Below are positions 7,297 to 14,400 of a stretch of 64,000 bases of DNA, one piece after another; the first letter of the stretch is position 1, and every line of letters starts with the position of its first letter. A program made the translations under genes and the position numbers. The stretch is from Fredinandcohnia quinoae (GTDB taxonomy: Bacteria; Bacillota; Bacilli; Bacillales; Bacillaceae_L): the NCBI RefSeq assembly GCF_022427965.1, contig NZ_JAKTTI010000004.1, forward strand, positions 108,033-172,032. Reading direction: 5' to 3'. The notes beneath the pieces were generated by a model. It was not told the DNA's origin and made no database searches. It worked only from the letters and a program-made list of their open reading frames with translations.

Positions 7297-7823
7297 AGTT
7301 TTGCCTGAATGTGCTTGCAAAAATCGGGAAATGAAGGTGCAACAATTATTGCATCCTTAGGGTCGGAACTTATTTCATAATCCATGTATTTAATTTCTCC
7401 TGTTTGAATATCAATCCAAAAATCATTATCTGCATGATTATCAGCAAAAGGAATATGAAATAGAACAAAATCTTCGAATTCCTCAGAGTAATCTATCCTC
7501 CTATCTTTTGCCCTTTCAATAGATGTTGTATAAACAGAATCAGCCTCATCTTCTATTAACAGAATATGATAAAAACTACCAATTTCTATAGAGTAATAAT
7601 CCTTATTTAATACTTCATAAAAATTATTTGGATAAATATATGCTCCTTTAGAAAACACACCTCCATTAGTAGTAAGGTAAAACTCTATAAAATCTTTTTT
7701 TCCTGGAAACTCATCAGGTACAATTTCATTTATTTCGGAAAGAGATACACTCTTCCAGGAATTCTCAAATAAAATGTCATTATCCAAAAATTTATTAGAA
7801 TTACTTTTATAATTGTTGTTCAT
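7290..7823 (-). CDS. SUKH (SMI1/KNR4) family immunity protein
   Basis: 177 residues. The SUKH fold signature is present: helix with SEINEIVPDEFPGKKDFIEF, strand YLTTNGGVFSKGAYIY, then an acidic middle and a C-terminal helix APSFPDFCKHIQAKLK. SUKH proteins are a widespread immunity superfamily that bind many nuclease toxins. AAAGGATG lies somewhat far (12 bases) from the ATG at 7823. It sits between RHS fragments with no intact toxin beside it, so it may be an orphan immunity gene retained against attack by relatives. Confidence 0.8.
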   Translation of the reverse strand: MNNNYKSNSNKFLDNDILFENSWKSVSLSEINEIVPDEFPGKKDFIEFYLTTNGGVFSKGAYIYPNNFYEVLNKDYYSIEIGSFYHILLIEDEADSVYTTSIERAKDRRIDYSEEFEDFVLFHIPFADNHADNDFWIDIQTGEIKYMDYEISSDPKDAIIVAPSFPDFCKHIQAKLK

Positions 7824-7861
7824 TTAGGTTACACATCCTTTTAATTTATTTCTTCTTTAAG

Positions 7862-8025
7862 TCTAGTAATCTACAAACTGCGCCATAGATGCGATCTGTT
7901 TTTTCCCGAGTTTCATACAAATCCTAACAACGTTGACACTGCGGTATAAGAAATCAAATTGACTGTCTTGATTGGCCCAGACGAGGTTACTAAAATTCGT
8001 CATAACCATAGGTAACTTTTACACC
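7862..8025 (-). pseudogene. RHS core fragment
   Basis: About 160 bases match 12420-12585 of the effector gene (GVKVTYGYDEFSNLVWANQD through the YRSVDDVGNLYETRDKSDRV region), with small indels that destroy the frame, for example taaaattcg for taaattcg and a missing triplet in the Gln-Asp-Ser-Ser stretch. No toxin tail is attached. It is a decayed core slice. Confidence 0.8.
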
Positions 8026-8026
8026 A

Positions 8027-8060
8027 AGAGCTTATGACGTCTTCTTTACATATGTTTAGG
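8027..8060 (-). repeat. Half of an ACATATGT cassette terminator, copy 4
   Basis: agcttatgacgtcttctttacatatgtttaggaatct resembles 1394-1424 (gcatatgacatctccttcacatatgttttggaatct). Only the right arm is clear, and the left arm has been replaced by the RHS fragment. It lies downstream of the DUF5713 gene, in the usual place. Confidence 0.55.
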
Positions 8061-8156
8061 AATCTTTATAACCAGCATTTTACCAAGTATATAATAAGGA
8101 AACTGATTTAGTTCAAATCTTGAGTATCGTATAAAGATACCTTGACTATTGAATTT

Positions 8157-8483
8157 TTACCATTCTCGTTCTCTTAAAGCTTCTTCAATATCAATATCAA
8201 GCTCAAAATATTGTAAAATTTCTTCTACTGTTGCTCCGATCGAATCTCGTGCAACAGTTTCAATTTCACTATTATTTTGATAAAACTCACTCTGTAATTC
8301 ATTGATAGCTAAAGTCATTTTATCTAACTTTTCCTGAACCTCTTCAATTGTATGCGTACTCTCTTCAATAAAATGGACTACCTTAATTATTTTCAATTTA
8401 ATTTTATCCACTAAAAACGTTGGATAAAAAGAATCTTCATACATATCCAATAGGTATTTGAATTCAGAATCTAGTTTCTTCAC
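8157..8483 (-). CDS. DUF5713-family protein, probable immunity protein
   Basis: 108 residues starting with GTG at 8483, preceded by a strong AAAGGAGG. Features of DUF5713 are LLDMYEDSFYPTFLVDKIKL near the start, a middle helix EVQEKLDKMTLAINELQSEF, then NSEIETVARDSIGATVEEIL and an acidic end closing in EREW. Such proteins are common next to contact-dependent and RHS toxins. It is soluble and probably cytosolic. No function has been shown for this one; the immunity role is inferred from the island and the neighbouring toxin-tail remnant at 8567. Confidence 0.7.
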   Translation of the reverse strand: MKKLDSEFKYLLDMYEDSFYPTFLVDKIKLKIIKVVHFIEESTHTIEEVQEKLDKMTLAINELQSEFYQNNSEIETVARDSIGATVEEILQYFELDIDIEEALREREW

Positions 8484-8566
8484 AATATTTCCTCCTTTGC
8501 TCCATATACTCTAAGATTATTTTTATTTAGAAAAATTTTTTATTTATTTATTAACTGCTCTTGATT

Positions 8567-8726
8567 CTAAAAATGTGTATTAACGATTACTTTTTTCCCA
8601 TTTGTATTATCTACTATCTTATATTTTCTCCGAATTTCCTTAATGTCGGTACCAGTAGGTAGTTAAATTTTCAGGTGCATTATTTCTATTATCCTCATTA
8701 TTTTCACCTTCGTCTAAATTTACTTC
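8567..8726 (-). pseudogene. Remnant of a toxin C-terminal tail
   Basis: Two minus-strand frames overlap to make a natural protein end: EVNLDEGENNEDNRNNAPEN, then after a one-base shift LPTGTDIKEIRRKYKIVDNT and NGKKVIVNTHF with a stop at 8567. Neither part has a start. It lies just upstream of the DUF5713 gene, where its toxin partner would be. Unknown family. It is too short for the coding track and is easily missed. Confidence 0.45.
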
Positions 8727-8752
8727 TATTTAGTAAATAGGAGATCTTTTGA

Positions 8753-8776
8753 ATTCTTATTTACATATGTTTTGAA
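8753..8776 (-). repeat. ACATATGT motif, copy 5
   Basis: cttatttacatatgttttgaaa stands 40 bases downstream of the gene at 8814, as the right arm of the cassette hairpin does elsewhere. The pairing left arm is not clear, so only the repeat is claimed. Confidence 0.45.
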
Positions 8777-8813
8777 AAGTACAAGTAAATACTAATAGAA
8801 TCGTAATAAGCTC

Positions 8814-9281
8814 TTAATTGATAAAATTATATAACCCTCTCACCTTTTCCTTATGTATAACTTCCAGCATATTAAATAACAACTTTACATTGTTACTTTT
8901 CTCTGTATCTGTCAAAATAGTATAGATATAGTTATGCACTGGACAGCAAAACTTTTGATCCTCCGAGACTACACAATAGCCTTTATTATCATTTTTCTCT
9001 ATATACCGCCATTTCCAACCGTATTTTCTTTCGATAAACGTTCCATATAAAGAACCAATTTCAAATGCTATCTCTTCTACCTCCTTCTCAATTATTTTAT
9101 TATCTCTATAAAAGGCCAACTCTAATTTAATTTTGTCAATTGAAATTAAATAATCATCAATATTTACTATTTCTAATTTCTCCTGACTTAAAACAGATAA
9201 ACGCTTTATTTCATTCATTTCTTCATTTTTCAATTTACGTACTTTTAACTTATCCTGAAAAACTACCCAATTTTCTTGCAT
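8814..9281 (-). CDS. Hypothetical immunity-type protein
   Basis: 155 residues from the ATG at 9281 with GGGGGTAA upstream. The N-terminal half is charged and helical (KLKVRKLKNEEMNEIKRLSV); the second half has EIGSLYGTFIERKYGWKWRY, KGYCVVSEDQKFCCPVHNYI and a helical end. The SLYGTFIERKYGWKW pattern is reminiscent of DUF3806-like proteins, but this is weak. It has no signal peptide or membrane segment. It sits between RHS fragments, with an ACATATGT motif after it, so an immunity role is likely but unproven. Confidence 0.5.
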   Translation of the reverse strand: MQENWVVFQDKLKVRKLKNEEMNEIKRLSVLSQEKLEIVNIDDYLISIDKIKLELAFYRDNKIIEKEVEEIAFEIGSLYGTFIERKYGWKWRYIEKNDNKGYCVVSEDQKFCCPVHNYIYTILTDTEKSNNVKLLFNMLEVIHKEKVRGLYNFIN

Positions 9282-9289
9282 GTATAGTT

Positions 9290-9560
9290 ACCCCCAAGAA
9301 ACTTCTTCAAATTTTATTTCCGCTCTAAATTTCGAAAACATTTATAGATAAGTATCATTCACAAAAAGGGGTGGCAAAAAAAACCAATTCCTAAGATTCT
9401 TGCTATTCTTTTAAAAATTTTAAATATCAATTTTACTATTTTCACCAAGTACATTGGCAAACCTTAATCAATCAACTAAAAAGGGTAAAGTCAAACTATC
9501 TTTGGTGTTAAAAAGAAAATAGTTACTACTTACAGTTTTTATTTTTTGATTACTATTTCT
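9290..9560. other. AT-rich spacer without a gene
   Basis: No frame, RNA or clear repeat is visible in this stretch between the immunity-type gene and the next RHS fragment. It contains only short A/T runs and probably represents eroded cassette sequence. Confidence 0.4.
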
Positions 9561-9650
9561 GATGACTTGACCGGATGGGTCTCGCTCTTAGCTTGACATT
9601 TACATGCTCATTTTCCCTTCTCAAGTAATGAACCATTTTTGTCATAGCAG
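9561..9650 (-). pseudogene. RHS core fragment
   Basis: About 90 bases match 12942-13022 of the effector gene (NGLLKETANDHVTVKLERDL SGQ region): gacttgaccggatgggtc for cacttgtccagataggtc, gctcttagcttgaca, and aaaccatttttgtcata. It is frameshifted and ends within ten bases of the stop codon of the gene at 9659. Confidence 0.7.
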
Positions 9651-9658
9651 ACCCTTCC

Positions 9659-10129
9659 TTAGATGCAACGGAATGGAAACTGTTCTCTTACTAATTGTAT
9701 GAAAAAAGAAGGCTTAAGCGCCTCTTGCGTGTACGCATTCAAGCGTTCTTCTCTTACTTTAAGTCGGATATTGTGTAGGAAGTTAATCATGTCACAATAA
9801 AGTGAATTATCCTCAAATGTAATAAAATCTGGAAAAATCGCTATGACTTCGTCAAAAACATGCTGCAAATGCTGCAAGCTAAATCTCGGCAAAACCTCAG
9901 AAATATACGGTACGAGTTCCAGCTGATTCGAAATGATACCGTCCCAACCATCCGACTGCCAATTACCAATCGTATTGATTGCAATGTAAAGTTGAAATAA
10001 CTCTGGCGACACCTTCTCTTGAATAACGCCCAGTCCTCCGATTTCCCATATTTTATCGGACAATCCCGCTAAATCCATTTCATCTACAGGGATTTTCCCA
10101 TTCAATATCTCATTCAATCCAATAATCAT
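9659..10129 (-). CDS. DUF4375/DMP19-like protein, probable immunity protein
   Basis: 156 residues, all-helical by appearance. It begins MIIGLNEILNGKIPVDEMDL and has a central LYIAINTIGNWQSDGWDGII followed by LELVPYISEVLPRFSLQHLQ, a layout typical of the DUF4375 (DMP19-like) group. GGGAGTAG precedes the ATG at 10129. There is no membrane segment. Its codon use is richer in G+C than the immunity genes to its left, which suggests another origin. The family call is from pattern only. Confidence 0.55.
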   Translation of the reverse strand: MIIGLNEILNGKIPVDEMDLAGLSDKIWEIGGLGVIQEKVSPELFQLYIAINTIGNWQSDGWDGIISNQLELVPYISEVLPRFSLQHLQHVFDEVIAIFPDFITFEDNSLYCDMINFLHNIRLKVREERLNAYTQEALKPSFFIQLVREQFPFRCI

Positions 10130-10343
10130 CGTAACACTACTCCCGAAATCAGAATTCTTCTCATTCTCCTTGCTTTTTTATGATATTTTCATCCGTGCAT
10201 CTTCAATCGCCTAACGTAGCAAGTCTTTAATAGTACTTTTTTTGCAATAGCCATTCTCTTGTTACCTTTAATCTTGTGAGTTTACTTATTTAGTTCTTAT
10301 AATCTGCTTTCATTGCTTTGCTGGCACCTAATTTTATTAAATA
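10130..10343. other. Spacer without a gene
   Basis: About 210 bases between the DUF4375-like gene and the duplicated 3' module; no frame of interest is seen. Confidence 0.4.
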
Positions 10344-10469
10344 AGAAAGAGTAGCAATATCATCCAGTGTTCAAAGGATTTATGCTACTCTTTTGATGAT
10401 GGTATAAATAAAGTTACAAGCACAGCCACCAAATATTATTTTTTGTTTTCTTCCTATGTTCGACCTAAA
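10344..10469 (-). terminator. Duplicated 3' module with terminator, copy B
   Basis: Same sequence as 4127-4249. The hairpin GAGTAGCA/TGCTACTC with T-rich end lies 20-140 bases after the LRR gene and would end the whole spike-effector transcript that starts near 21.5 kb. Confidence 0.8.
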
Positions 10470-10488
10470 TCTAGTTGTATTGAACTAC

Positions 10489-11388
10489 TTAGTTCCGCAA
10501 GCCTGAATACTGAACAAATTTGAACCTCTTTAAGTCATCATCAGTTATATCATAATGTTTTTTTAATGTTATATTAGCTTTTTCAAGGCCTGTTTTTTCA
10601 ATAATATCTTTCAATAATCCATCCTTAATAGTTGTATTACCAGTGATCATTAGCATTTTTAGATTTGGAAGCTCATTTAGAAATGATACCGATTCAATTT
10701 CACCGCAATCTGCTAAGTAAATTTCCTCTATTTTTTCCAACCCTGCTATAATTTCCCAATCAATTACTTTTTTACAATTTACGATACTAAGACCCTTTAG
10801 ATTAGTTTTATCTAAATCTTTTATTGTAGTTATGTTCCTATTATAAGAAATACCAAGAAATTCTATTTTTTGTAATTGAGATATAAATTCAAGATTCTGC
10901 AACTTGAATTGGTTTAGATTAAGTCTCTTTATATTCTTTAATTTAGACAAATCATTATGATGTTTCTCTTTATAATTATGAAGAGTAAGGTACTCTAGCT
11001 CCAAATTATCAAAAATCAAATTACACGTTTTTTTATCGTAGTTTATTTCTGCACACCATAGCTTTTCAAAGTTATTAAACGGAATTACATTGTCACATAA
11101 ATTCAGTAATTGGAAATATTCAAGCTCCCTAAACTTTGAAAGAGTATCAACTGATGTATAGAGATACCTATTTAATGCAATTGCCTTTATTCCACTCAAA
11201 GCACTCAACTTTTTCAAGTCTAATATTTCTTCTTGACCATATAGAGAAAGTCCATTAATAGAATACATCTCCATATCTTCATTTTGAAGTGAATCATTGC
11301 CATCTAAACTGTACTTGTAGTATTTATAAAGGCGGTCATAACATTCTCTTTCATAAATATTTAAAAAAATCTGTTCTTCAGTTAACAT
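10489..11388 (-). CDS. Leucine-rich repeat protein, probable immunity to the GIY-YIG effector
   Basis: 299 residues; AAGGAG five bases before the ATG at 11388. After a helical N-terminus (ERECYDRLYKYYKYSLDG) there are about eight irregular LRR units, for example LKNIKRLNLNQFKLQNLEFI, LQKIEFLGISYNRN and LPNLKMLMITGN. No signal peptide, so it should be cytosolic. It starts 25 bases after the stop of the 1809-residue effector, in the same direction and without a terminator between, the position of a cognate immunity gene. LRR immunity proteins are less common than SUKH types. Immunity function is inferred. Its 3' end is duplicated near 1985. Confidence 0.75.
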   Translation of the reverse strand: MLTEEQIFLNIYERECYDRLYKYYKYSLDGNDSLQNEDMEMYSINGLSLYGQEEILDLKKLSALSGIKAIALNRYLYTSVDTLSKFRELEYFQLLNLCDNVIPFNNFEKLWCAEINYDKKTCNLIFDNLELEYLTLHNYKEKHHNDLSKLKNIKRLNLNQFKLQNLEFISQLQKIEFLGISYNRNITTIKDLDKTNLKGLSIVNCKKVIDWEIIAGLEKIEEIYLADCGEIESVSFLNELPNLKMLMITGNTTIKDGLLKDIIEKTGLEKANITLKKHYDITDDDLKRFKFVQYSGLRN

Positions 11389-11413
11389 AATTTCTCCTTT
11401 ATATATGAAAATT

Positions 11414-14400
11414 TTACGGACATTTTACTTTCTTACTTTCAAGAGAATTTCCTGGACTTGCAATTCTATTTGCTAATGGTTCATCACCAAATTCTTCTAT
11501 CAACTTACTCTCAAGTCTAAAATGATCGTTTGACGATCCCCCAGGATTGACTATTACGCCTACTGTTTCCATAAAATTCTCTTCTAACTTAGAGTTTCTC
11601 ATGTGCCCTGTTAATCTTCTGTACAAATCATTTGCTTTACCCACATACCATTTTACCTGCCCATCTCTTGGATCAATTGTTTGAAAAACATATGCCCCTC
11701 CTGCATGTAAATCAGCACCCAAAATCTCTCGCAAATAATCTCTCATCCATTTTTGAGTAGGTTTTAAACCAAAGGGATCGACACTTATCAATGAATTACT
11801 TACATATCCATATAATGTTGGATTATTCCCCATAAGTCCAATCGGATCAATCTGAGTATAATTCCCTTGTTCTGGGTCATAGTATCGGAATCTATTATAG
11901 TATAATCCTATTTCCAGATCTTCATACTGTCCCTGATACCTAAATGGTATAAAGTCTTTCTCACCTGTAAATTCTTTCACTCTTCCATAAACATCAAGCT
12001 CAGCCGACCAAACCTTATTGCCTAGTTCATCATAGGCTTCCACTGGCGTCCCCAGATAATCACTAATAATACTATAATTACCCTCACTCGTAATTTTGGC
12101 TGAAGGTACAAACCCATCATTAAACACCCATGTGACTAGATGATCATTTTCTAGTTCAACTGAATCATTCTGCGAATCATATTCATGAAGAATCGTATTG
12201 CCATCCCATACAAAATGAGTAGCCTTATCTTCAGAACTCTTCTCTATCCGTCTACCTAACGAATCATACTTGAAAGTAACCTCTGTCTCGTCTGGCTTGA
12301 TAACTTTTGACATCATCCCATTGCCATAGTACTCGTACTTCCACGTATCACCATTCTTTTCGACTTTCTCTACGAGATTTCCTTCTTCATCATAAAAGAA
12401 TTTGGCATCTTTCGTTTCTAGCAATCTACTGCCAGCGCCATAGACACGATCTGATTTATCTCGCGTTTCATACAAATTCCCGACATCGTCGACGCTGCGG
12501 TATAAGAAATCAAATTGACTACTGTCTTGGTTGGCCCACACAAGGTTACTAAATTCGTCATAACCATAGGTGACTTTTACACCAGTTAATTCGTTGACCG
12601 TGCTGCGTAATCGGTGATTAACATCCCAATTATATACGCGTCTTCGTGTATCCCGATTTTGACTACTTACTCGATGATGTGTCGGTCTACCAGTTATATC
12701 ATATTGCCATTTACTGATGACATCCCCTGGTAGAATTCTCTCAATCTCTTGACCAAGTTCATTGTACTGCATGGAGGCTGTCCACTGAGCTTGTTCAGAG
12801 CGAGAAGCTGTCATTTGTAAGACATTGCCCATCTCATTACGTGCGACATCAATTTTTGCACCGAGGCTACTCGTAATTTGGGAACGATTGCCTAACTCGT
12901 CATAGCTACTGGCAATCCAATGGTCATTTTGCCACTCTTTGATCACTTGTCCAGATAGGTCGCGCTCTAGCTTGACGGTCACATGGTCGTTGGCAGTCTC
13001 TTTTAACAAACCATTTTTGTCATATCCAAATGTTTCCCATGTGCCATCATAGTAGTCTGAACGAGTGACATTTCCTAGACCGTCATGCTGATACGCTGTC
13101 CAGCGATCACCAGGTCGGTTTATCCTTTGAACCAATCCTGCCTGACTTCGTTCATACGTTTTTTCCATCTCATCAAAGCCGATTTCCTTGATGATATTGC
13201 CTTTCGTATCACGTTCAAACTCATACGCTTCGCCTTTTTCATTGAACACTGCGGTTAACTGCTCTTCTGTATCATAGGTGAATTTGACTTTCTTCCCGCC
13301 TTGTTCGCGAGACGTTAAACTGCCAAGAATCGTGTAATCAAAGGAAACTTGCGTATGATTGTCTTTCGCAAAAACAACATCATCATAGGCATTATACTGC
13401 AATTGGACGTCGTTACCATCTGAAAGATTTGCTTGGACAAGCCGATTTAAGTAATCATAACGGAACTTCTCTGTGGCTCCTAACGGATTGGTCGTTGTTG
13501 TACAATTGCCACGATGGTCATACGTCCATGTCGAGCTTGTCCCGTCTGGCAATATCACTTGACTTAAGTTCAGATCTACATCATAAGCTAAGCGTACCAC
13601 ATGACCTTGTGCATTCGTTACTGTGTCAATTAAGAGATGCTCATTATAGGAGAATTCAGTCTTTGTACCATCTTCTAATATATTTGCCTGTAATGTGCCG
13701 TCTTCATTATATATCCATTGACGACTGCCGCCCTCTGCGTTCACAGCTTGAATTAGCCTATCTTTGTCATCATGCTGTGAGGATAATGTACTGCCATCCG
13801 CAAGAGTAATTGTCACTGGATTGGCCCACTCATCATATTGATAGGTTGTCACACGGCCATCTTCATCGACTTCCTGGAGTAATTCAAAGTCTTCATTATA
13901 TTCGTAACTGACTTCACTCCCATCTGGATGAACGATTTTCGTACAAAGATTATCCTCATTAAAATAATAATAACTTTTATGACCTAAACTATTGGTAATT
14001 TCATTATAGCCCTCGTGATAAGAAAGCTCACCCGCAAGAACATTTCCATCGCCCCATGTTTTAATTACACGTGCCCCTGTTGTTGGGCCGTCATATCGCC
14101 AGAAGAAGGAGTTTTGATTCCGATCTATTTTTTGCGTCATTAGGTGGTTTTTATATTTTATATACGTACTTTGCCCTAATGCATCTTGGATCTCGATTAA
14201 ATCTTGTACATCATTGTATACATAACGAACCAAGACTTCTCGTGCCATTCGCTTACGCAAGGCAACTTCTGTCATTCGGCCTGCCTCATTCGTAGTAACC
14301 TCAAGCACACGCCCCACACTGTCGGTCACTTGAGATAAATTGCCTCTATCGTTGTATGCAAACAGAATCTGATGATCTTGTTCGTTTCTCACTGCTTTTA

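Noticed and set aside
12307..14295. Plus-strand frames of 74-126 codons inside the RHS effector
   Set aside because: They are antisense shadows of a repetitive coding sequence, without ribosome sites.
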